Assembly: GCF_008905045.1 (NCBI RefSeq)
Contig: NZ_VWMY01000003.1
Location: 54,714 to 118,713, forward strand
Direction of reading: 5' to 3'
Length of the DNA: 64,000 bases
DNA from: Streptomyces albicerus
Lineage (GTDB): Bacteria > Actinomycetota > Actinomycetes > Streptomycetales > Streptomycetaceae
A program made the translations under genes and the position numbers. The number at the start of each line of letters is the position of its first letter. The stretch's first letter is position 1. Below are positions 43,701-51,422 of the stretch, one piece after another. The notes under the pieces were generated by a model that saw nothing but the letters and a program-made list of their open reading frames with translations, was not told the origin of the DNA and ran no database searches.

Positions 43701-44107
43701 ATGTCGCGGGCCTTGTCGGCGTGGGCGCGCTCGCCCGTCACGCACCACATCAGCGCGTTCTGGTAGGCGGCGGCCGAGTCGGCGACCGCCTGGTTCATGA
43801 AGTTGGTGGGGCCGCGGCCCCAGGTGGTGATCTGTCCGGTGTTCTGGATCGCGTACGTGGCCTTGGACCGCGCGTGGGCGGCGAGCGCCAGGTAGCCGTC
43901 GTGGACCGGGGACTCCTTCGCGGCGACCGCGGCCTTCATCCGGTCCAGGTCCTCGCGGGAGTGGAGGAGTCCGGGGTGTCTGAAGGTGAAGGCCGCTTCG
44001 GTGGACTGGGCCCACGCGGGCGCGGCGAAGGCGGACAGCAGTCCGCCTCCGGCCGCGGCCGTGAGCCCCGCCGCGCCGAGGAACGACCGTCGGCTGAGGG
44101 GAAGCAC
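40787..44107 (-). CDS. Secreted multidomain alginate-lyase-family protein
   Basis: 1106 residues. Tat signal SRRSFLGAAGLTAAAGG. Residues ~40-395 form the alginate_lyase toroid (FTFRHPGLLHSREDLDRMKA, DILNAWSASLTGVTGADG, GRDQGHEQLAVGLHADAAQV, DGNRLLANVEYAARYNRGGD). Then a fibronectin III domain (~405-490, APTGLTAAGDDNSVSVSWLP), a concanavalin-like beta-sandwich (~495-700), a second FN3 (~715-810), a cadherin-like He_PIG domain (~815-910, LPDGLRVDKRTGIISGTPTR) and another beta-sandwich (~915-1106). The extra domains suggest binding to insoluble polymer. Fifteen bases from the beta-helix hydrolase gene upstream. Confidence 0.8.
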   Translation of the reverse strand: MLPLSRRSFLGAAGLTAAAGGGLLSAFAAPAWAQSTEAAFTFRHPGLLHSREDLDRMKAAVAAKESPVHDGYLALAAHARSKATYAIQNTGQITTWGRGPTNFMNQAVADSAAAYQNALMWCVTGERAHADKARDILNAWSASLTGVTGADGPLGAGLQGFKFVNAAELLRHTGYDGWDKADIARCEDSFLRVWYPAVSGYMLYANGNWDLTALQTILAIGVFCEEPTLFEDALRFAAAGAGNGSVRNRIVTDAGQGQESGRDQGHEQLAVGLHADAAQVAWNQGVDLYGFDGNRLLANVEYAARYNRGGDVPFTPDLDRTGKYIKTTVSEKVRGNLPPIYEMAYAHYAGVRGLDAPYTRDVLFRGTGGTRVVEGSNDDLPSWGTLTYAGAKASPKAPTAPTGLTAAGDDNSVSVSWLPSAWATGYTVRRATRPEGPYERIASGIDTATHTDRDVRAGRTYYYTVTAANSQEESGNSGWVAVTAGLPEPWSTRDVGDVRRPGAAAFDGERFVLEASGTADTYRLAHLPLQGDGTIVARIVWPLSSQYSKIGVTLRGSLDADAPHASMLIQGLPLHTWSGVWTVRASAGADISATGSTPVPPTQQQAITTAASFPISSLGTLPESATPLEAPYVEGAGDGYRLRMPYWVRVTRKGRRCTGSISPDGIRWTEVGSTDVELGRTAYAGLALTSCLGVDEEYAETGTGAFDNVSVTSSTGEVWSMPRPARTAAGLRAAAGADAVELSWTDPDLSARYKVLRATHADGPYVTIATGVGPVGFGTRIRYADATGAPGTTYHYVVTKSNAGGRGPLSEPADAVMPTPSVPELTSMTTEFANKGVAFRHLLRATHEPVWFTADGLPDGLRVDKRTGIISGTPTRTGEFTVTTTAGNAAGTASGTLTLTVGTPPPAPWSYGDLGDVILDDRAYGTFGVVAVRTPGSTAHEDGTFVVRGAGTDLTVNNQGMTGQFVRRPVTGDCEITARLVSREGASGDRVGLLMAKSLSPFDQAAGAIVTGGTAAQLMLRTTVAGRSVFTGNGTVTAPCLLRLKRAGTAFTAAVSTDDGVTWTPLATGEIPGFGDAPYYVGLVVCSRSPLVRSTARFSEVSITPM

Positions 44108-44121
44108 GAGCTGACTCCTTG

Positions 44122-45915
44122 TTACGCGCTCTGCACGGTGAGCTTGAGGGACTTGGTGGCCGTACCGGCGGTGTTCGTGGCCGAGACGGTGATCGTGTAG
44201 GTGTCGGGAACCTGCGGGGTTCCGGAGATCAGACCCGTCTTCTTGTCGACCTCGAGGCCCTTCGGCAGTCCCTCGGCGTCGAACGACGTCGGCAGTCCGG
44301 TCGCGGTGATCAGGTGGTTGAAGACCTGGCGCTTGGTGGCCGTGGCCTCACCGGCACTGGTGACCTCGGGGGCGGCGGTCGAGGCGGCGGTCGCGGCGTC
44401 CAGGAAGCGGAGGTTCTGCACGTGCTCGTTGACGAACATCGGCACCTGGTCCTGGGTCAGGTACCAGCGCGGCTTCTCCTTCATGTTGTCGGCGATGACC
44501 AGGCCGTTGATCGCCATGTTCTGGAAGGTGAGGTTCTTGACGGGGCGGTCCGCGTCGTAGCCGACCACGACCGCCATGTCGGCGTGCTTGCCGTTGTACG
44601 TCAGGTTGCGCACGTACACGTCCTCGATGCCCCGGCCGGGCGAGGCGTTGTACCGGTTCTTCATGACCCGCATGTTGATCAGCTGACCCCAGGTGAAGTC
44701 CTCCACCCGGACGTCCTGGATGCGGACGTTGCGCATGAGGTTGCTGTCGCCCGGGTTCAGGGCGAAGCAGCCCTGGTAGAGGACCTGCGGCTCGCGGTGC
44801 TGGAGGACGTCGATGTTGCTGAAGACGATGTTCTCGATGACCTCGGGCTTCTCCGGGTTGCCGTGAGTGCCCATGTTCACCGGGTGCGCGACGTCGGCCC
44901 AGAGGGTGGAATTGCGGACGGTGACGTTGCGGCAGTCGCCGTAGTAGTCCCAGCGGTGGGCGTAGATGGCGATGCAGTCGTCGCTGTTGCGCATGAAGAC
45001 GCCCTCGATCAGCACGTCCTCGCTGCTGAACACGTCGATGCCGTCGCCCCACTGGCCGAAGCTGTAGGAGTGCAGGTTGCGGACGGTGACCTGCTTCGAC
45101 TGCCCGATGGTGCAGGAGTAGCCGGTCTTGGGGTTGAGGGCGAGGATGCCGTCGATCTCGATGTTCTTGGAGAACGCCACCAGGGTGGCGGCGTCCGAGT
45201 CCCAGATGATGCCCCGGCCGAGCAGCCGGGCGTTCTCCACCTTGTTGAACTCCACCCGGGCCTTCAGCACCGCGCCGCCGGCCAGGTACACCGTCTTCCC
45301 GCTGGGCACCATCACCACGTTGTTCGGCACGGTGTGGATGCCCGGGCCGAAGTAGATGACGTCGGGGTCGTCCTCCTCGGGCCGCTGCGCCTCGATCGGG
45401 TTGGCGTGCAACTGCAGGTTGTCGTAGATGTCGTACGTGTCGCCGCTGCCGATCTCGATGGAGAGGTTGCGCGGCTCGGTGAGACTGAAGGTGATGGTGT
45501 CGCCGCTCGCCTCGTGCGCGATGTCGTACGACAGCGGGCGGATCCGCGCGGAGCCGATGGCGCCCTTGGACGAGGTGACCTGGACCTCGACGGTGCCGCT
45601 GAAGTCCAGGTTGGCGACCGAGGAGCTGCGGACGATGCCGGCGCCGGTCTTCTCGTTGATGGTCTTCGTCCGGGCGCGCAGGACGGGGACCGTCTGCCAT
45701 TCGCCCCCGGGCTTGCGGGCCTTGACGGAGAAGCTGGCGTTGAGCGGTACGCCCGTCGGAACGGGGTACACCACCAGGCGATCGGCGGCCTCCGGTCTGT
45801 CCTCCGCTCTCGCGGTGCCGGCGGCCGCGCCGATCAGGGAGTACGCGGCGGCGGTGGCACCCGCGGCCTGGATGAGGGTGCGCCGGGACAGTCCGGTGCT
45901 CTGGGCGTCGTTCAT
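44122..45915 (-). CDS. Secreted right-handed beta-helix glycoside hydrolase (GH28/GH49-like)
   Basis: 597 residues. Tat signal LSRRTLIQAAGATAAAY ending GTARAED. A beta-sandwich precedes a parallel beta-helix (GPGIHTVPNNVVMVPSGKTV, GRGIIWDSDAATL) with acidic catalytic-type motifs QWGDGIDVFSSEDV and MRNSDDCIAIY (Asp-312, Asp-313) and VNMGTHGNP, as in polygalacturonases and dextranases of clan GH-N. The C-terminal ~85 residues are a He_PIG domain (LPKGLEVDKKTGLISGTPQV) matching that in the next gene. In the same operon as a sugar importer and two lyase-fold proteins, it probably opens a polymer backbone. Confidence 0.78.
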   Translation of the reverse strand: MNDAQSTGLSRRTLIQAAGATAAAYSLIGAAAGTARAEDRPEAADRLVVYPVPTGVPLNASFSVKARKPGGEWQTVPVLRARTKTINEKTGAGIVRSSSVANLDFSGTVEVQVTSSKGAIGSARIRPLSYDIAHEASGDTITFSLTEPRNLSIEIGSGDTYDIYDNLQLHANPIEAQRPEEDDPDVIYFGPGIHTVPNNVVMVPSGKTVYLAGGAVLKARVEFNKVENARLLGRGIIWDSDAATLVAFSKNIEIDGILALNPKTGYSCTIGQSKQVTVRNLHSYSFGQWGDGIDVFSSEDVLIEGVFMRNSDDCIAIYAHRWDYYGDCRNVTVRNSTLWADVAHPVNMGTHGNPEKPEVIENIVFSNIDVLQHREPQVLYQGCFALNPGDSNLMRNVRIQDVRVEDFTWGQLINMRVMKNRYNASPGRGIEDVYVRNLTYNGKHADMAVVVGYDADRPVKNLTFQNMAINGLVIADNMKEKPRWYLTQDQVPMFVNEHVQNLRFLDAATAASTAAPEVTSAGEATATKRQVFNHLITATGLPTSFDAEGLPKGLEVDKKTGLISGTPQVPDTYTITVSATNTAGTATKSLKLTVQSA

Positions 45916-45964
45916 GGAGAAGTCCCTTACGGAAAAGGAGGGTTGAAAGGGGGAATCGAGCGCG

Positions 45965-46864
45965 TTACTTGAGCCCGGTGGTGGACATCCCGGCGACGAA
46001 ACCGCGCTGGGCGACGAGGAAGATCAGCAGGATGGGGACGACGTACATCACGGAGCCCGCGGCCAGGAGGTTGTTGACGGGCAGTCCGCCGTCCGTCACA
46101 TAGGAGGTCATGATGGCGACGGAGAGCGTGGTCTTGTCGCTGGACAGGAGCAGCATCGGGGCGATGAAGTCGCCCCAGGTCCAGGTGAAGGCGATCACGA
46201 AGCTCGCGGAGAGGACCGGCCAGGACTGCGGCAGGAAGATCCGCCAGAAGATTCCGGCGTAGCCGACGCCGTCGACGATCGCGGCCTCCTCCAGCTCCTT
46301 CGGCATCCCGGCGAAGAACTGCCGGAAGAGGAACACCAGATACGGGGCGGCCGACAGCCCCCACAGCACCCATGGCCAGTACGTGTCGACCATGCCGACC
46401 TTCGCGAAGATCAGGTAGGTCGGGAAGAGCGTGATCATCTGCGGCAGCATCATCGAGCCGAGCAGCACACCGAAGAGGATCTTCTTGCCGGGGGCGGTGA
46501 GGCGGGCGAAACCGAAGCCGACCCAGGCGGAACTCAGGGTGACCAGGGTGGCGTAGATCAGGGAGATGATCAGGGAGTTGCGGGAGTACCCGAGGAAGTC
46601 GATGGCGGTGAAGGCATCGGCGAAGTTGTGCCACTGGACCGTCTCGGGCAGCCAGTGCACCGGGGAGGCCGCCAGTTCGGGCGTGGTCTTCAGACCGGTG
46701 ATGACGAGCCAGCCGAAGGGACCGAGCATCAGGCCGGTGATCACGACGAGCACCGTGTAGAGGACGAGGCGGGACTTGCGCACCCGCACCCGGCCCCCGG
46801 CATCGGAGGTCTTGACGTCCTTGGAGGTCCGGGGGGCCTTGGGGGTCACGGTGGTGGCGGTCAC
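45965..46864 (-). CDS. CUT1 sugar ABC transporter permease (MalG-like)
   Basis: 299 residues, six membrane segments. The ATPase-contact EAA loop is KELEEAAIVDGVGYAGIFWR, and the end is FVAGMSTTGLK as in MalG-type permeases (usually ...G.TAGAVKG). The GTG at 46864 is chosen because it overlaps the upstream stop (GTGA). It forms a channel with the next gene. No ATPase gene is present, so a shared ATPase of MsiK type is presumed. Confidence 0.87.
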   Translation of the reverse strand: MTATTVTPKAPRTSKDVKTSDAGGRVRVRKSRLVLYTVLVVITGLMLGPFGWLVITGLKTTPELAASPVHWLPETVQWHNFADAFTAIDFLGYSRNSLIISLIYATLVTLSSAWVGFGFARLTAPGKKILFGVLLGSMMLPQMITLFPTYLIFAKVGMVDTYWPWVLWGLSAAPYLVFLFRQFFAGMPKELEEAAIVDGVGYAGIFWRIFLPQSWPVLSASFVIAFTWTWGDFIAPMLLLSSDKTTLSVAIMTSYVTDGGLPVNNLLAAGSVMYVVPILLIFLVAQRGFVAGMSTTGLK

Positions 46865-47859
46865 TTCTTCGCCTCCGGGTCGACGTTGTAGAACACCACA
46901 CCGGACGTGAACCTGAAGATCAGGCCGGTCGCGATGAGGATCAGGACGAAGAGCACCCACAGGAGCGCGGAGGCGTAGCCGTAGCGGCCGAGCGCGAAGT
47001 ACTGCGCGAACACATGCATCATGTACATGTAGTTGGACTGCGGGATCGAAGTGACTCCCGCCGGGGTGGAGTTGGCGGCGAGCAGCATCGGCATGATGGT
47101 CTGCACCGAGGCGATCATCCCGGTCACGGCCTGGAAGAGCAGGACCGGCGAGAGCAGCGGCACGGTGATGCTGCGGAAGGTGCGCCAGGCGCTCGCCCCG
47201 TCGATCCGGGCCGCCTCGTGGAGTTCGCGGGGTACGTCCTGGAGCCCGGCCAGCGAGATGATCATGATGTTTCCGGCCGCCCACAGCACCGTCATCAGGA
47301 TCACGTAGCGGGCGTACGGGTCGTCGAGCCAGGCGATGGCGTCGATGCCGAAGATGTTGAGGACGCCGTTGGTGGCGCCGGAGTCCCGGTTGAAGAGCTG
47401 CTTGAAGATGAGACCCGCGCCTACCGGCGGCACCACGGCCGGCAGGTAGAGCAGGGTACGCCACAGGCCGCGCGCCTTGAGCGGCCGGTTGACCAGGACC
47501 GCGAGCCCCATTCCCGCGATGATCGACAGCGGTACCGAGGTGATGGCGAACAGACCGGCACGCCCCAGGGCGTCCCAGGTCACCGAGTCGGAGAGCAGCT
47601 CCTGGTAGTTACCGAGTCCGACGTAGCGCCAGTTGGGGGAGATGCCGTCGAACGTGGTGAAGCTCAGCCACAGCGCGTACGCCATGGGGCCGACGGTCAG
47701 GAGCAGGAATCCGATGATCCAGGGCGAGGTGAACATGTAGAACGCACGATGCCGCCGGGTAGTCATGGAGCTCCGGGGCGGGCCCGCGGAGCTCGCGGCG
47801 TCGGGGCGCGCGGCCGGGCGGGGCTTCTCCGCGACCGAGGGGACCTGGTCGACTGTCAT
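46861..47859 (-). CDS. CUT1 sugar ABC transporter permease (MalF-like)
   Basis: 332 residues. A 40-residue hydrophilic head, then six membrane segments; the EAA loop is PRELHEAARIDGASAWRTFR. Overlaps the binding-protein gene by 4 bases upstream and the MalG-like gene by 4 downstream. Confidence 0.88.
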   Translation of the reverse strand: MTVDQVPSVAEKPRPAARPDAASSAGPPRSSMTTRRHRAFYMFTSPWIIGFLLLTVGPMAYALWLSFTTFDGISPNWRYVGLGNYQELLSDSVTWDALGRAGLFAITSVPLSIIAGMGLAVLVNRPLKARGLWRTLLYLPAVVPPVGAGLIFKQLFNRDSGATNGVLNIFGIDAIAWLDDPYARYVILMTVLWAAGNIMIISLAGLQDVPRELHEAARIDGASAWRTFRSITVPLLSPVLLFQAVTGMIASVQTIMPMLLAANSTPAGVTSIPQSNYMYMMHVFAQYFALGRYGYASALLWVLFVLILIATGLIFRFTSGVVFYNVDPEAKK

Positions 47860-49202
47860 CCCACTTGCTCCTTACCGCGCTTCATCTGCTCGTTGATGGA
47901 CGAGTTGAGGCGTCCCGCGAGGGTGTCGACGGAGATCTGGCCGTTCATCGCGGCTGGAAGGATCTGGTTGATGAGGGCGTCGACGGCCTCGGTCTTGACG
48001 TAGGGAGTGAAGGGCGTCACCGAGAAGTGCTCCAGCTCGGCCTCCTGCACCTTGAAGACCCGCTTTTGGTAGTCCTCCTTCTGCGGCATCAGCGGTCGCA
48101 GCGACTTGAGCGTCGGTATCCCCCAGCCGCCCTCCGCGCGCGCCTTGGCCGGCCCTTCGCCGAAGAACCATTCGAAGACTCGCCAGGCGGCGTCCTTGTT
48201 CTGCGCTTTCTTGGGCATCCACATGCCGGTGCCGGCCTGGCAGGAGCTGAGCCGCCGGCCGCCCTCGAAGACGGGAGCGGGGGCGAGGCGAGACACCTTC
48301 GCCACCTTCGGGTCTTCGTTGATCATGCCGCCGAGCCAGTAGCCGCTGCCGGACATGGCCATGCGGTTCGCGACGTAGGTGGGACCGTCCCAGGTGTCGG
48401 GGTTGGGCTGGATGAGGCTCGGCCCGACCTTGGTCTTGGCGTAGTCCACGTACCAGGTCAGGGCCTTGCGGGCCTCGGGGGTGGTGAAGTCGACCCGGGT
48501 GAAGTCCCCGGAGAAGAGGCTGCCTCCGGCGGCGGCGGTCAGGTTCGTCAGAAGGACGGTGAGGTTCACGCCGTTGTAGCTGCCGCCGTACACAGTGGTC
48601 TGGCCGTTCTTGCGCTGGACCAGGCGCTTGGCGTTCTCCAGCCACTCCTCGTACGTGATCGGCTCGGTCTCGGAGGGGTAGTCGACGCCCGCCTTGTCGA
48701 AGAGCGCGGTGTTGTACCAGAACATCGCGTCCTGGGAGAAGTCCTTCGCCATGCCGTAGCGGGGGCCCTTGCCCTGGGTCGTGCCGTCGAACCGCCACAC
48801 GTCGTTGGCCGGGTCCAGGTCGTCGGTCTTGAGGATGGTCGACTTGGCGAAGTACGGGTCCAGGTCCTCGGCCACGCCCCGGGCGGCGAAGTACGGAGCG
48901 TCCAGGGCGCCCAGGCCACGGACCAGGTCCGGCGGCTTTCCGTTGGTGAGCATCGCGATCAGCCGGGTGATGTCGTCCTGCACCACGGTGATGCTGATGC
49001 CGAGTTCCTTCTGGGCCTGCTGGATCAGCTCCGGGGAGATGTCGTCGAGTTTGACCATCATCGTGATGCTCTCGCCGCCGCCGGGCGCAGCTCCCGCGGT
49101 CGACAGGGCGCAGCCGCTGAGGGCCGCCGTGCCGGCCACGCCTCCCGCCGACAGCGCGAGAAACCGGCGACGGCTCAACGAAGCCCCGGCATGTGAGCGC
49201 AT
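47856..49202 (-). CDS. CUT1 sugar-binding protein with Tat and lipobox signal
   Basis: 448 residues from the ATG at 49202, which follows AGGAGGT by eight bases; the frame is open another 56 codons. The N-terminus combines a twin-arginine motif (SRRRFLALS) with a lipobox (ALSGC, Cys near 31), so it should be exported folded and then lipidated. Family I (SBP_bac_1) landmarks: MFWYNTALFDKAGVDYPSET and ITYEEWLENAKRLVQ. First gene of the six-gene minus-strand unit ending at 39510. An AACCGGTT palindrome lies 62 bases upstream. Confidence 0.87.
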   Translation of the reverse strand: MRSHAGASLSRRRFLALSAGGVAGTAALSGCALSTAGAAPGGGESITMMVKLDDISPELIQQAQKELGISITVVQDDITRLIAMLTNGKPPDLVRGLGALDAPYFAARGVAEDLDPYFAKSTILKTDDLDPANDVWRFDGTTQGKGPRYGMAKDFSQDAMFWYNTALFDKAGVDYPSETEPITYEEWLENAKRLVQRKNGQTTVYGGSYNGVNLTVLLTNLTAAAGGSLFSGDFTRVDFTTPEARKALTWYVDYAKTKVGPSLIQPNPDTWDGPTYVANRMAMSGSGYWLGGMINEDPKVAKVSRLAPAPVFEGGRRLSSCQAGTGMWMPKKAQNKDAAWRVFEWFFGEGPAKARAEGGWGIPTLKSLRPLMPQKEDYQKRVFKVQEAELEHFSVTPFTPYVKTEAVDALINQILPAAMNGQISVDTLAGRLNSSINEQMKRGKEQVG

Positions 49203-49262
49203 GAAGCGCCACCTCCTGCTTGAAGTCGTGCGAGTAACCGGCGACAAGGAGCGGGAGTTCGG

Positions 49263-49272
49263 CAACCGGTTG
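49263..49272. promoter_or_regulatory. AACCGGTT operator
   Basis: CAACCGGTTG, 61 bases upstream of the binding-protein start at 49202. CGAACTTTCGAAA at 49328 is a second element of the CGAA/TTCG type. Both precede the minus-strand polysaccharide operon. Confidence 0.65.
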
Positions 49273-49446
49273 TCATGCAAGTGGGGCAGAGCTTGTCTCT
49301 GTCCGGAAACTGCGTCAAGAGTGTTGACGAACTTTCGAAAAGACCGGGTAACTTCGCCGTCATGAATCACCAGGCCGGACGGTCAGTCCGGAGCCCTCGG
49401 CGGACGACCAGGAGCAGCTCCCTTCGCCCCCTTCATCTGCCAACAT

Positions 49447-49600
49447 CGTTCACATCGAGCCGAGTTGGCGAGAGAGGCAGGCGTTTCCCGGACCACTGTG
49501 CCGACGATCGTCAGCGAGCTGTCGGCGCGCGGTCCGGCAGTCCAGGCCGACGAGGGAACCGGGCGAGGATCTGGACGGGCAGGCCGGAAACCGGTTGTCG
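49447..49600 (+). pseudogene. ROK-family regulator N-terminal relic
   Basis: The frame reads RSHRAELAREAGVSRTTVPT, then IVSELSARGPAVQ and GRAGRKPV. This is the helix-turn-helix of ROK (repressor/ORF/kinase) regulators, including the usual GRxGRK closing. Downstream, no ROK sugar-kinase domain follows. A Pro replaces the usual Ser in TTVST. Too short to act, so it is read as a truncated remnant. Confidence 0.55.
49589..49596. promoter_or_regulatory. AACCGGTT element inside ROK relic
   Basis: AACCGGTT flanked by GA..GT, inside the relic, with no gene start nearby. It may be incidental or may serve the dehydrogenase unit 700 bases away. Confidence 0.35.
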
Positions 49601-50050
49601 ATCAAGGTTTGGGCGGTCCACCGCGACAGCGGGGTGGGCGGGGCGTCCTTCGCCGGCCGCCGCGCTCGGCCACCCCTCCCCCTGGTCCCATACGCGTGCC
49701 CCATGCGCGCGCCTCGTGCGACGATCCGCGCGACGCGGGCAGTGGTGCGGGAGAGCCGAACAGGCCTGCACCTCTTCGGCTCCTTCTTCGAGAGGGCCAA
49801 CGACTCGGCCGGCAGCGTAGGAACCGGTGGAAATCGGTGGCGGACGCGGCAGCGTGCGCACGGACACGACCGATCCACCGGGCTCGGCTGCCTGACTGCG
49901 ACCCGGACGTACCGGGTCGCGCCCCTGACATCCCCCGCCATCCGTCCATGGTCGTAACTCGGGACTGCCAGCGCCCTCCGGCGTACGTCCGGCCTGCGCC
50001 CTGGCGTGCGCCCGACGTGCGTCCGTGCACGAATCGCTCTGGAACGCCAG

Positions 50051-50062
50051 GTAACCGGTTAC
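50051..50062. promoter_or_regulatory. AACCGGTT operator, best palindrome
   Basis: GTAACCGGTTAC is a perfect 12-bp palindrome, the longest symmetric copy in the set, 231 bases upstream of the hydroxyacid dehydrogenase. Confidence 0.65.
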
Positions 50063-50262
50063 TATCCAGAGCAAGGTAGTGTCACAGCCCGCAGCAACCG
50101 GCCGACTGCCCTTTGCTGCGACGAAACCACCGAGCTTGCCGCTACACCCCGCCACGACGTCGGCGTATGCGCTCAGCGCGTCGAGAGATGCCGCACTCAG
50201 CGATCACCATCATGCGCATTGACCCGCTCTTCGAGCCAGATTTACGGTAGAAGACGGTTTCT

Positions 50263-50274
50263 GAAAACGTTTCC
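50263..50274. promoter_or_regulatory. Cre-like element before dehydrogenase gene
   Basis: GAAAACGTTTCC pairs in five of six positions around CG and lies 19 bases upstream of the ATG. Shape is that of a LacI/CcpA-class operator. Confidence 0.4.
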
Positions 50275-50292
50275 CAGTGCCTGAGGAGAGTC

Positions 50293-51306
50293 ATGACCAG
50301 CCCCCAGCTGCCGAGGGCCGTGTTCGCCATGGATCCGGTGCACCTCCCCCTGCTCTTTCCTCCGCCGCTCATGACACGGCTCCAGCAGGTCGCCGAGATC
50401 GACACCACGCTCGTCGTGCAGGACTTCACCGAACCCGGCGCCGCCGCGGCGTTGGCCCGGGCCGAGGTGCTCATCACCGGCTGGGGCTGCCCGCACCTCG
50501 ATGCGAACGTCCTCACCGCGGCACCACGGCTGCGCGCTGTCCTGCACGCCGCGGGCTCGGTCCGCTCGCTGGTCGGCGAGGCACTGTGGGCAGGCGGACT
50601 CACCGTCTCCAGCGCGGTGACCGGCAACGCGCTGCCGGTCGCGGAGTACACGCTCGCCATGATCCTCCTCGCCGGGAAGGACGCCTTCGCGCACCGCGAG
50701 CACTTCCGGGACACCCATGCCTACCCGTCCACCGCCGACACCGCGGGCACGGGCAATCTCGGCCGCCGCGTGGGGGTCATCGGCGCCTCACGCGTAGGCC
50801 GCCGGCTGATGGAACTGCTGCGGCCCTTCGACCTCACCGTCGCGTTGTACGACCCTTACGTGGACCCCGGCGAAGCCGCTTCACTGGGCGCCGAACTGCT
50901 GTCGCTGGAGGACCTGCTCAGCAGCAGCGACATCGTCAGCCTGCACGCCCCCGACATCCCCGAGACCCACCGCATGCTCGACCGCGACAAGCTCGCCCTC
51001 ATCAAGGACGGCGGAGTACTGATCAACACCTCCCGCGGAGCCCTGGTCGACCCCGTCGCGCTCTCCGACGAGCTGATCCGCGGCCGGCTGAGCGCGGTAC
51101 TGGACGTCACCGAACCCGAACCGCTGCCCGCCGGATCCCCGCTGTACACGCTCCCCAACGTCTTCCTCACCCCGCACATCGCCGGCTCGCTCGGCAACGA
51201 GCTGGAACGCCTCGGCCGCATCGTCGTCGATGAGCTGGAACGCCTGGCCGCGGGCCTGCCACCGGCCCACGAGGTGCACCATGCGGACTTGGCCCGTGTC
51301 GCCTGA
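50293..51306 (+). CDS. D-2-hydroxyacid dehydrogenase family protein
   Basis: 337 residues, NAD-dependent. Rossmann segment RRVGVIGASRVGRRLMELLR, catalytic Arg in LINTSRGALVD, Glu in LDVTEPEPLP and His in FLTPHIAGS; these are the Arg-Glu-His set of the family. It acts on 2-keto/2-hydroxy acids. GAGGAGAG precedes the ATG. Placed between AACCGGTT sites and the paralog B LacI gene, it probably reduces a keto acid made during uronate or sugar-acid breakdown; that role is inferred. Confidence 0.85.
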   Translation: MTSPQLPRAVFAMDPVHLPLLFPPPLMTRLQQVAEIDTTLVVQDFTEPGAAAALARAEVLITGWGCPHLDANVLTAAPRLRAVLHAAGSVRSLVGEALWAGGLTVSSAVTGNALPVAEYTLAMILLAGKDAFAHREHFRDTHAYPSTADTAGTGNLGRRVGVIGASRVGRRLMELLRPFDLTVALYDPYVDPGEAASLGAELLSLEDLLSSSDIVSLHAPDIPETHRMLDRDKLALIKDGGVLINTSRGALVDPVALSDELIRGRLSAVLDVTEPEPLPAGSPLYTLPNVFLTPHIAGSLGNELERLGRIVVDELERLAAGLPPAHEVHHADLARVA

Positions 51307-51422
51307 TCCCGGCCCCGAGCGCCCGCGGCCACCTCGGAGAAACAATGGGATACGGTTCCTGCCCCGGCTCGGGGCAGGGACGCAGCTCCACCGGGGGGTC
51401 GCGACGTGAAGGAGCCACTACG

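Larger units (their letters stand above)
49371..50292. other. Long intergenic region with regulator relic and operators
   Basis: No intact gene. The left part holds the ROK-type relic (49447-49600). The rest shows no family-like frame on either strand. It carries AACCGGTT at 49589 and 50053 and a cre-like element at 50263 just before the dehydrogenase gene. The size suggests decay of a former regulator gene. Confidence 0.5.
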
